From the NCBI GenBank assembly GCA_934647945.1, contig CAKUFK010000003.1, forward strand, positions 186,001-250,000: a stretch of 64,000 bases of DNA. The letters are read 5' to 3'. The notes beneath the pieces were generated by a model, which was not told the DNA's origin, did no database searches, and was given only the letters and a program-made list of their open reading frames with translations. A program made the translations under genes and the position numbers. Positions 24,808-32,488 of this stretch are shown in pieces (within the stretch, counting starts at the first letter, position 1; the number at the start of each line of letters is the position of its first letter). Source of the DNA: an uncultured Eubacteriales bacterium. GTDB taxonomy: Bacteria > Bacillota > Clostridia > Oscillospirales > Acutalibacteraceae.

Positions 24808-26754
24808 ATGCCGAAGATTCAGGTGCTCGATAAGCATACCGCCGAGCTGATCGCCGCGGGGGAGGTCGTGGAACGCCCCGCCTCCGTGGTCAAGGAGCTG
24901 ATGGAAAACGCCATCGACGCCGGGGCGGGCACCATCCAGGTGGAAATCCGGGGCGGTGGCGCGGCGTATATCGGTATCACCGACAACGGCTGCGGCATTG
25001 CCAGGGACGATGTGCCCACCGCCTTCCTGCGTCACGCCACCAGTAAGATCCGGCGGGAGGAGGATCTCGAAGCGATCGGCACCTTGGGCTTCCGTGGAGA
25101 GGCGCTTGCCTCCATCGCGGCGGTGGCCCGGGTGGAGCTGGTCACCCGCACGGCGGACGAGCTGGCGGGAACCCGTTATGTGATCGAAGGGGGTGTGGAG
25201 ACCGCCGTCGAGGACGCTGGCTGTCCCCAAGGTTCGACCATCTGCGTGCGGGATCTGTTTTATAATGTGCCCGCGCGCCTGAAATTCCTCAAAAAAGATG
25301 TCAGTGAGGCAAACGCCGTCGCGGGGGTGGTGGAACGGGTCGCCCTGTCCCATCCCGAGGTTTCCGTCCGCTTTGTCCGGGAGGGGCGGGAGGAACTGCT
25401 CACCCCGGGGGACGGAGATCCCCGTTCCTGCGTCTATGCGGTATTCGGCAAGGAGTTTGCCGGGGGGCTGATCGACGTGCGGTATCAGCTCGGCGGGGTG
25501 GGGGTGACCGGCTTTGTCTGCCGTCCCTCCGCGAGCCGCTCCAACCGCACCATGCAGCATTTTTTCCTCAACGGCCGGTATGTCAAGACCCGCACTGCCA
25601 TGGCCGCCCTGGAGCAGGCGTACAAGGGTTCCCTGATGGTGGGGAAATTCCCGTCCTGTGTGCTGTATCTGACCATGCCGGCGGAGACGGTGGACGTCAA
25701 CGTCCACCCGGCCAAAATTGAAATCCGTTTCATCAACGAACGGCCGGTGTTTGATGCTGTCTATCACGCGGTCAAATCGGCTTTGGAGGCAGGGGATGCC
25801 CCCAAGCGGGCGGTTTTGCCCGCCAAGGTGCCGGTGGCGCCGCCAAAGCCGGACGAAGCGCGCCCGGACCGTCCGCTCACGGCGAAGGGACTCGCCGGAC
25901 AGATCGCTTCGAAAGTGGAAGAGCCCGTCCCGTCCGGGGACAAGCCGCCGGAGCCGGCAGGTAAACCGCTTCCGGCGCCGCTGTTCCCGGCCAGGCGTTC
26001 CCCGATTTTAGGCGGCGGGCCCGCCGTCCTGCGGGATCCGGGAACGGCGGCCTACAGTCCGCGCAGCCGTGTGGACATGGACGTGCTGTTCGAGGAAAAC
26101 GCCGGCCCGCCGCCCGCGGGAGGGGAAGCCGACGCGTTGGCCCCATCCGCGGAACCGGACAAGCCGGATGCACTGCTTCCCGAAAAGGAGCCGGTGATCT
26201 ATTTGGGCGAGGCCTTCCGCACGTATATTCTTGTGCAATGGAAGGGATCCCTCTATTTCGTCGACAAGCACGCGGCCCATGAACGGCTGCTGTACGAGGA
26301 GCTCAAGGGTGCGGATCACAGCGAGCCGCAGCAGCTTCTGGCCCCGGTATCGGTGACGCTCAGCCGGGAGGAATACGCCGCCCTGTCTGAACAGAGGGAC
26401 CTGCTGGAAAAGGCTGGTTTTGAAACGGAGGAGTTCGGGGGGAACACCCTGCTCATCCGCAGTGTCCCCATGATGCTCACCGGCTGCGATATCCCCGCCG
26501 CTATTCAGGAGATTGCCGCCGGTTTTCTGGCGGGCGGACGGGAAGTGGCGGTGGAAAAGCTCGACTGGATTTACCATTCCACCGCCTGCCGGGCGGCCGT
26601 CAAGGCGGGAAATGTCAGCCACCCCGCCGAGCTGCTCCGCTTGGCGGAGCGGGTGCTCCAAAACGACGATATCCGGTACTGCCCCCACGGGCGTCCGGTC
26701 TGTTTTGAACTGACCCGGCAGGAGCTGGAAAAACAGTTTGGGCGGATCGTATAA
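24808..26754 (+). CDS. mutL: DNA mismatch repair protein MutL, endonuclease type
   Basis: 648 residues from the ATG at 24808 (AAAGGAGGAG upstream; the open frame continues upstream without a ribosome site). The GHKL ATPase domain shows ELMENAIDAGA, DNGCGI and GFRGEALASI. A Pro-rich linker (about 340-460) joins the C-terminal domain, which has DKHAAHERLLYEE (the DQHAx2Ex4E nuclease motif with Lys for Gln), ACRAAVKAG and CPHGRPV near the end. This marks a MutL that nicks DNA itself, as expected in bacteria without MutH. Confidence 0.96.
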   Translation: MPKIQVLDKHTAELIAAGEVVERPASVVKELMENAIDAGAGTIQVEIRGGGAAYIGITDNGCGIARDDVPTAFLRHATSKIRREEDLEAIGTLGFRGEALASIAAVARVELVTRTADELAGTRYVIEGGVETAVEDAGCPQGSTICVRDLFYNVPARLKFLKKDVSEANAVAGVVERVALSHPEVSVRFVREGREELLTPGDGDPRSCVYAVFGKEFAGGLIDVRYQLGGVGVTGFVCRPSASRSNRTMQHFFLNGRYVKTRTAMAALEQAYKGSLMVGKFPSCVLYLTMPAETVDVNVHPAKIEIRFINERPVFDAVYHAVKSALEAGDAPKRAVLPAKVPVAPPKPDEARPDRPLTAKGLAGQIASKVEEPVPSGDKPPEPAGKPLPAPLFPARRSPILGGGPAVLRDPGTAAYSPRSRVDMDVLFEENAGPPPAGGEADALAPSAEPDKPDALLPEKEPVIYLGEAFRTYILVQWKGSLYFVDKHAAHERLLYEELKGADHSEPQQLLAPVSVTLSREEYAALSEQRDLLEKAGFETEEFGGNTLLIRSVPMMLTGCDIPAAIQEIAAGFLAGGREVAVEKLDWIYHSTACRAAVKAGNVSHPAELLRLAERVLQNDDIRYCPHGRPVCFELTRQELEKQFGRIV

Positions 26755-26836
26755 GCCGGTAAGGTGGGCGGATGTGTAAACGCCCAGTCCCCGGGGGCGG
26801 GATATCAACCCATGATTTTATAGCCACCCAAGCCCC

Positions 26837-26856
26837 GGGGCCGCAGCCCCTTTTTT
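26837..26856 (+). terminator. Terminator after mutL
   Basis: GGGGC-CGCA-GCCCC followed by six T. Confidence 0.65.
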
Positions 26857-26965
26857 GTATATAGGCGGGTTCGGGCGTCCGCCCTCCCGCCGGCTTTCCT
26901 AAAGAGAACTCCGGACCGGCCCCTGAAGGGCTCTCTACACCGGCAAGCTTTGGGGCCGGCCAACC

Positions 26966-27324
26966 GCCATTGTGGAGTCCCACAATGGCCCTAAAAATCA
27001 AAGCATCAGGGGTGCCAAGGGGCTCCCCCTTGGCACGTCTTTGCCTTCTTTCTTCGTGTGAAGAAAGAAGGTGGCCGACAGGCCAGACTTTTGTTGCGGT
27101 TTGTCCGCGCATAAAGAACGCAATCCTACCCAAAAAAGTTATCGACTGCGCGGCCACTTCCTTTTGTCCGAGTTTCAGCTCGTAGCGACAAAAGGAAGCA
27201 AAAACGCCGCCGGGAGCTTCGCCCCCGGACTCCCAGAGAATGTGCCGATTTTCTCTTCATGAAAATCGGCGGGTACGGAATCTCCTAAACCGACGCCCAT
27301 ACAACAAGGGGGCCCGGGGCCCCC
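26966..27324. repeat. Array of successive intergenic hairpins between mutL and miaA
   Basis: A gene-free stretch of about 600 bases holds a chain of inverted repeats. They are a 10-bp stem at 26966-26989, 11 bp at 27012-27036 and a perfect 12 bp at 27044-27071. A further 12-bp stem at 27157-27198 has its own inner CGAG/CTCG hairpin. Then come a GC hairpin at 27210-27228, 10 bp at 27244-27270 and a G/C-only hairpin at 27308-27324. No reading frame here has a ribosome site or protein-like composition. It looks like a mosaic of REP- or MITE-like units rather than terminators, as T tracts are absent. Nothing similar occurs elsewhere in the window. Confidence 0.6.
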
Positions 27325-27469
27325 GGGGGTCTGGGCGCTCATAGTATCAGACGTTTATAACCGCTCCAATTTCCGGGATCGCGGCCCCGGATATGGCACT
27401 GGACATAAATCAATCGATACAGTCCAATCCCACCCGATTTTCCGCCGGACGCAGGAAGGAGGTCCCGCC

Positions 27470-28447
27470 ATGCACACACTTCAGCCGCTGGTGGTGGTGG
27501 CAGGGCCCACCGCTTCAGGAAAGACGGCGCTGGCGGTGGAACTGGCCCGGAGACTGGACGGTGAAGTGGTGTCGGCCGATTCCATGCAGGTTTATTTACC
27601 ACTTCGGATCGGCACCGCCCGTCCCACGGCCGAGGAGATGGAGGGAATTCCCCATCACCTTCTGGGTTTCCTGCCTCTTTGCACGTCCTACAGCGTCGCG
27701 CAGTACGCGGCCGATGCCCACGCCGCCATCGCCCGGGTGGGAGAGAGAGGGAGGCTCCCTATCCTCTGCGGCGGTACCGGCCTCTATATCCAGGCGGTGA
27801 CGGACAATCTCGTTTTCCCCGAGAGGGCGGGGGATCCAGCCCTGCGCGCCGCCCTGCGCGGACGGGCGGAAACGGAGGGCGGCGAAGGGCTCCTCGAAGA
27901 GCTGCGGGCCGTCGACCCGGACACCGCCGGCCGCCTGCATCCGCATGATATCGGCCGGATTGTGCGGGCGCTGGAGGTATACGCCGTCACCGGACGGACC
28001 ATCACCGAACAGAACCGCCTGTCCCGGAGGGACGGGCCGCGTTACCGCTGCGCCGGTCTGCTGCTGGATTTCCGGGACCGGCAGATCCTGTATGACCGGA
28101 TTGGACGCCGGGTTGACCGGATGCTGGAGCAGGGCCTGCTCGAGGAAGCGGAGCGGGTTTTGTCCTCCGAGGACGCACCGACGGCGATGCAGGCTATCGG
28201 ATACAAGGAACTCGCCCCCTATTTCCGGGGAGAAATCCCCCTGTCGGACGCGGTGGAAAAACTCAAGCAGGAGACGCGGCGGTATGCGAAACGGCAGCTC
28301 TCCTGGTTCCGGCGGATGCCGCTGACACCGTTGTATGTGGACGAAATGCCGGATGGAAGGGCTCTCGCCGAAGAGGCGGAACGGATTGTCGCCAGTGTGC
28401 TGGCCTATGAAAGGAGGACGCCATGGATACCTTCCTCAAACGTCTGA
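27470..28447 (+). CDS. miaA: tRNA dimethylallyltransferase
   Basis: 325 residues; AGGAGG precedes the ATG. The P-loop is VAGPTASGKTALA (about 10-22), followed by VSADSMQVY (the substrate motif usually written SADSxQ) and LCGGTGLYIQAV. It transfers dimethylallyl to A37 of tRNAs, making the substrate of MiaB. Its last 25 bases overlap the next gene, so it leads into the division cluster. Confidence 0.96.
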   Translation: MHTLQPLVVVAGPTASGKTALAVELARRLDGEVVSADSMQVYLPLRIGTARPTAEEMEGIPHHLLGFLPLCTSYSVAQYAADAHAAIARVGERGRLPILCGGTGLYIQAVTDNLVFPERAGDPALRAALRGRAETEGGEGLLEELRAVDPDTAGRLHPHDIGRIVRALEVYAVTGRTITEQNRLSRRDGPRYRCAGLLLDFRDRQILYDRIGRRVDRMLEQGLLEEAERVLSSEDAPTAMQAIGYKELAPYFRGEIPLSDAVEKLKQETRRYAKRQLSWFRRMPLTPLYVDEMPDGRALAEEAERIVASVLAYERRTPWIPSSNV

Positions 28448-29643
28448 TCACCGTGTTGGTGTCCCTCTTTTTGCTTGTATACGTGGGTTTTCAGGCCTAT
28501 CAGATCCTCAACACCACCATCGAGGTCGAGACGGTGGGCAGTTACAAGGTCTATGAAACGATCGAGACCAAAGGGGTGGCCATCCGCAATGAGACGGTGG
28601 TCAGCCAAGGGGCGGACGGCTACCTGTTTTACACGACGGAAAACGGGGGGCGGGTGGCCAAAGACGGTACCATTGCCCGCGTGTTTCCCAGCGAAAACGA
28701 TGCGTTTTCGCAGCAGCAGCTCGATCTGCTGGATGAGGAGATCGAAACCCTGCGCGCCATCAATGCCCAGGGCACGTCCAACCGGGCGAACCTCAGCGGG
28801 ATCAACAAGCAGCTGAACCGGGCCTGGCTGTCCGCTGTCGAAGGGGCGCAGTCCCCGTCCTTCCTCAATATGCCGGAGCTTCGCGCCGATCTGCTGGCCC
28901 TGCTCAACCGGCAGCAGATCACCATCGGCCGGGTGGAAAATTTCAACGACCGCCTCGCGGCGCTCACGAGCGCCCGGGACACGCTGGCCGGTTCCTTTTC
29001 CAAATCCACCTCGGAAATCCGGTCCCCCATCGCAGGGTACTTCGTCAGCCGGATCGACGGCTATGAGGCCAGTCTGACGGCCGACAAAGCGGCCGATCTG
29101 ACGCCGGAGGAGGTCGGCAAAGCACTGGCCGGATCCACGGCGGGCACGGCGTCCGGGATCGGCAAGGTGGTGGGGGATTACGATTGGTATCTCGCCTGTG
29201 TCCTGCCGGTCGAACAGGCCGCGCAGATGAAGGAGGGGGCGGAGTTGACCGTACGCCTGCCCTTTGTGCTCAACCAGGCCATCCCCGTCCGGGTGGCGGC
29301 GACCAATAAGGACCGGGCGGGACAGGTGGCGGTGATTTTCGAGTGCTCCCAGATGTCCAAGGAACTCTCCTCCATCCGGATCGAGCAGGTGCAGATCCAG
29401 CTCAAGGAGTATGAAGGCCTCCGGGTGCCCGACGAGGCGATACAGTTCAACGACAAGCAGGAATCCGGGGTATACGTCCGGGTGGGAAACGCCCTGTCCT
29501 TCAAACGGATCAAGGTTTTGTACCACAGCGAGCATGACCGGTACTCCATCTGCGAACAGACCGATGAAAGCGGATATCTCAAGCTGTACGACAACATCGT
29601 GGTGGGAGGCAAGGATCTGTATGACGGAAAAATCATTCGTTGA
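28423..29643 (+). CDS. HlyD-like membrane-anchored extracytoplasmic protein
   Basis: 406 residues: one N-terminal helix (about 8-26), then a beta-rich part (about 30-80), a helical coiled-coil region (about 85-190) and a C-terminal barrel-like part. This is the architecture of membrane-fusion/HlyD adaptor proteins, and ITIGRVENFNDRL and IRSPIAGYFVSRIDGYE fit the lipoyl-like segment. No export ATPase or permease lies next to it. In many Clostridia a similar gene sits exactly here, before yggS and sepF, which suggests a role linked to envelope or division rather than drug efflux; that is inference. It overlaps miaA by 25 bases and yggS by 23. Confidence 0.7.
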   Translation: MDTFLKRLITVLVSLFLLVYVGFQAYQILNTTIEVETVGSYKVYETIETKGVAIRNETVVSQGADGYLFYTTENGGRVAKDGTIARVFPSENDAFSQQQLDLLDEEIETLRAINAQGTSNRANLSGINKQLNRAWLSAVEGAQSPSFLNMPELRADLLALLNRQQITIGRVENFNDRLAALTSARDTLAGSFSKSTSEIRSPIAGYFVSRIDGYEASLTADKAADLTPEEVGKALAGSTAGTASGIGKVVGDYDWYLACVLPVEQAAQMKEGAELTVRLPFVLNQAIPVRVAATNKDRAGQVAVIFECSQMSKELSSIRIEQVQIQLKEYEGLRVPDEAIQFNDKQESGVYVRVGNALSFKRIKVLYHSEHDRYSICEQTDESGYLKLYDNIVVGGKDLYDGKIIR

Positions 29644-30376
29644 CCGCCCGGAGGACGGAGACAGCCGTTTTGTGCTGGACAATCTCGGCCGGATCGAGGA
29701 GCGGATCGCCGCTGCCTGCGCCGCGGCGGGACGAAAACGGGAGGACGTCACCTTGCTGGCCGTGACAAAAACGGTGCCGCCCGCGCGGATCAACGCTGCT
29801 ATCGGGGCAGGGGTGACCCATATCGGGGAAAACAGGGTGCAGGAATTCCTCGGAAAACGGGACGCGCTGCGCCTTGACGGGGTCGATGTCCATCTGATCG
29901 GCCATCTGCAGACCAACAAGGTCCGCCAGATCGTGGGCCGGGTGGGGATGATCGAGTCGGTAGACAGCCTCCGGCTGGCGGAGGCCATTTCGCAGGCCTC
30001 CCTGCGGGAAGACAATACAAGAATCCTGCCGGTCGGATATACTGAGGTGCTCGTCGAAGTCAACATCGGGGGGGAGGAACAGAAGACAGGGGTGGCCCCG
30101 GAGCGGCTGGAGGAGCTGCTGTATGCCATGGCGGCGCTGCCCGGGATCCGGGTGCGCGGATTGATGACGGTTCCCCCCATTCTGACCGCTCCAGAGGAGC
30201 AGAGACGGGTCTTTTCACAGATGTATAAACTGTTTATTGACATTAGGGGCAAAAACATAGATAATATACGTATGGATATGCTGTCCATGGGGATGTCGTC
30301 CGATTATGAGCAGGCGATTCTGGAAGGGTCAACCCTTGTCCGGATCGGGTCGGCCCTTTTCGGCAGACGGCTATAA
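29621..30376 (+). CDS. yggS: PLP homeostasis protein, YggS/PROSC family
   Basis: 251 residues from the ATG at 29621, preceded by GGGAGG 11 bases upstream and placed inside the end of the HlyD-like gene. LLAVTKTVPP holds the PLP-binding Lys (about 50), followed by IGENRVQEF, HLIGHLQTNK and SMGMSSDYEQAI, all typical of the family. The protein binds pyridoxal phosphate and buffers its level; it has no known enzymatic activity. It is the usual neighbour of sepF (ylmE in Bacillus). Confidence 0.93.
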   Translation: MTEKSFVDRPEDGDSRFVLDNLGRIEERIAAACAAAGRKREDVTLLAVTKTVPPARINAAIGAGVTHIGENRVQEFLGKRDALRLDGVDVHLIGHLQTNKVRQIVGRVGMIESVDSLRLAEAISQASLREDNTRILPVGYTEVLVEVNIGGEEQKTGVAPERLEELLYAMAALPGIRVRGLMTVPPILTAPEEQRRVFSQMYKLFIDIRGKNIDNIRMDMLSMGMSSDYEQAILEGSTLVRIGSALFGRRL

Positions 30377-30408
30377 AACGTGTATAATAAAACAGGAGGA
30401 GCAATACC

Positions 30409-30858
30409 ATGGGACTGTTTGATAAAATCAAAGGCTTTATCGGCGATCCGGAAATCGAGGACGACTTCGAGGAGGAACAGGAGGAGAATATGGATTTTGT
30501 CTCCAAGGCCACCGAAACGCCGGAACAGTTTGCGGCGGATAATGCCAAACGCAGCAACAAGGTCGTGAACATCCACGCCACTGCGCAGCTCCAGGTGGTG
30601 CTCGTCAAGCCGGAGCGGTTTGAGGATGCGAGCGCCGTTGCCGACCATCTCAACGCCAAGCGCACCGTGGTGCTCAATCTCGAATCGGCCAACAAGGACG
30701 TGGCCCGCCGCATCCTGGATTTCCTCAGCGGCGTGGCGTACGCCAATGACGGCCAGATCAAGAAGGTCGCCAACTGCACCTATATCATCACCCCTTACAA
30801 CGTCGGCATCATGGGCGATCTGCTCGACGAACTCGAGAACAATGGCCTCTATTTCTAA
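30409..30858 (+). CDS. sepF: Cell division protein SepF
   Basis: 149 residues. The N-terminal amphipathic start MGLFDKIKGFIG binds membrane; after an acidic linker, the C-terminal domain (about 60-149; QLQVVLVKPERFEDA, VVLNLESANKDVARRILDF, IITPYNVGIMGD) forms the SepF fold that bundles FtsZ. It acts at the division ring on the cytoplasmic side. AGGAGG precedes the ATG. It lies in the standard ylmE-sepF-ylmH-divIVA order. Confidence 0.96.
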   Translation: MGLFDKIKGFIGDPEIEDDFEEEQEENMDFVSKATETPEQFAADNAKRSNKVVNIHATAQLQVVLVKPERFEDASAVADHLNAKRTVVLNLESANKDVARRILDFLSGVAYANDGQIKKVANCTYIITPYNVGIMGDLLDELENNGLYF

Positions 30859-31609
30859 TACGGCTTCGGAAGACGCGCTCCTTCGCGCTCGTGTGGAGGA
30901 CGCCGTCCGCCTGTGTGAGATCCGCTCGTGTCCCCGCTTCGTTGGCTTTCTGGATGAACGCCAGCAGACGGTGGCGCGGGCCGTCTTGCATCATTGCAGA
31001 GGTGTTCCCTTCCTTTTCTGGGGCGGGTATGAGGATGCCGAACGTACCCTGTTGGGGCTGTTTCCCTCTTTTCAGGAGCCGGAACCGGCGGGGTTTCCCC
31101 TGCTGGCGCTGGGATTTTCCTATCGGCGGGATGTCGGCCTGACCCATCGGGACTTTCTGGGGACCCTGCTCTCCCTCGGCGTCAAGAGGGAGACGGTCGG
31201 GGACATCGTCTGCGGGCCGGGGCTGGCCGTAGCCTATGTGCAAGAGGAGCTCGCCGCCCATTTCGCCGCTTCGGTGGAGAAGGTGGGCGGGGAAGGGGTC
31301 AAGGTGCTCTTTCCCTATGAAGGAGAGCTGCCGGGCGGCCGGGAGTTTGAGGAGAGGCGGGATACCGTGGCCTCCCCCCGCCTCGACGCCGTCCTCAAGG
31401 TGATGATCGGGTCCTCCCGCGAGGAAGCGGCCCGCAGGATCGCGGCAGGTCTGGTGTCGGTCAATCACGCCCCCTGCCTGTCGGCCAGCGCCGCGGTGAA
31501 GGAGGGGGACCGGGTCTCGGTGAGGGGAGAGGGGCGGTTCCTGGTGGACGCGCTCGGCCCGCCTACCAGGAAGGGCCGCTTGTTTATCACCGTCAAGAAA
31601 TATCGATAA
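30842..31609 (+). CDS. ylmH: YlmH-type S4-domain RNA-binding protein
   Basis: 255 residues from the ATG at 30842, 17 bases inside the end of sepF; no strong ribosome site, so translation is probably coupled. The middle contains GFSYRRDVGLTHRDFLGTLL and RETVGDIVCG, and the C-terminus is an S4 domain (LDAVLKVMIGSSREEAARRIAAG is the core, about 182-204; then VSVNHAPC and VKEGDRVSVRG). YlmH proteins bind stalled 50S-nascent-chain-tRNA complexes and help ribosome rescue; they are found in division clusters without a clear link to division. Confidence 0.9.
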   Translation: MASISNTASEDALLRARVEDAVRLCEIRSCPRFVGFLDERQQTVARAVLHHCRGVPFLFWGGYEDAERTLLGLFPSFQEPEPAGFPLLALGFSYRRDVGLTHRDFLGTLLSLGVKRETVGDIVCGPGLAVAYVQEELAAHFAASVEKVGGEGVKVLFPYEGELPGGREFEERRDTVASPRLDAVLKVMIGSSREEAARRIAAGLVSVNHAPCLSASAAVKEGDRVSVRGEGRFLVDALGPPTRKGRLFITVKKYR

Positions 31610-31643
31610 CAGAACGGACTGTGAACAATAAGGAGGTATTCCC

Positions 31644-32465
31644 ATGTATACACCGCAGGAAATCCGCAGTATTGAATTCACCAAATCCCTGGGCGGCTAC
31701 AAAACGTCGGAGGTCGATGAGTTCATCGACCGCTGCGCCGACACGGTCGAAGCCCTTCTGAACGAAAAAAACGAGCTTTCCAAAAAGCTGCAGGTGCTGG
31801 CGGATAAGCTGGTGGAATACCGCAACGACGAGGACAGCATCCGCACGGCGCTGCTCTCTGCGCAGCGGCTGGGCGACACCGTGGTGCGTGAGGCCAACCA
31901 CAAGGCGGGCCTGATCCTCGACGACGCCAATATCAAGGCGCAGAAAATCGAGGAAACCGCCAAACGCAAAATCGTGGACGAGGAAAGGGAGCTCGAGCGG
32001 GTGAAAAAGGAGGTCTCTCTCTTCAAAAACCGGATGATGTCGATTTACCGGGAGCATTTGTCCCTGATCGGCATGCTCCCGGAGGACGAGGCCGCTTCTG
32101 AAACCGAAGGGAACGAGACGCCTGCCGCCGAGCCGGAGGCGGCGCCTTCCGCGGCGGAAGAGCCGTCACGGCCGGCGGCGGAAAGTACTGTCCCTGCGGC
32201 GGCTCCGGCAGCCTCGGAGGCGCCGGCTCCCATCGCGGTTCCCAAAGCGCCCGATACCGTGGCCTATGAGCAGACGGTGGCCGCGTTCCGGATGAACATC
32301 CCGATCCTCGATGAAGAGGGGACGGAGCCTGCGGCGGAGCCCGCGGCGGCGGTGCCGAAGCCGTCTAGCCGCTTTTCCGATCTCAAATTCGGTGAAAACT
32401 ACGACATTTCTCAGGACACCGATGAGGAGCCGGGATTTTTTAAGAAAAAAAGGTCCGAACGCTGA
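31644..32465 (+). CDS. divIVA: DivIVA-family cell division/polarity protein
   Basis: 273 residues. The N-terminal lipid-binding part reads TPQEIRSIEFTKSLGGYKTSEVDEFID (split here; residues about 3-29), followed by a long coiled coil (about 30-140). A low-complexity Ala/Glu/Pro linker (about 150-215) and a short C-terminal tail (FSDLKFGENYDIS) complete it. DivIVA binds negatively curved membrane at septa and poles and recruits other proteins. AGGAGG precedes the ATG. The linker is longer than in Bacillus. Confidence 0.93.
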   Translation: MYTPQEIRSIEFTKSLGGYKTSEVDEFIDRCADTVEALLNEKNELSKKLQVLADKLVEYRNDEDSIRTALLSAQRLGDTVVREANHKAGLILDDANIKAQKIEETAKRKIVDEERELERVKKEVSLFKNRMMSIYREHLSLIGMLPEDEAASETEGNETPAAEPEAAPSAAEEPSRPAAESTVPAAAPAASEAPAPIAVPKAPDTVAYEQTVAAFRMNIPILDEEGTEPAAEPAAAVPKPSSRFSDLKFGENYDISQDTDEEPGFFKKKRSER

Positions 32466-32488
32466 CCGTATAAAGGAGACACACCCAG

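Noticed and set aside
26857..27469. A missed or decayed gene between mutL and miaA
   Set aside because: All six frames are short or lack ribosome sites and the sequence is dominated by inverted repeats.
32466..32488. T-box leader expected before ileS
   Set aside because: Only 23 bases separate divIVA and ileS, so no T-box can be present.
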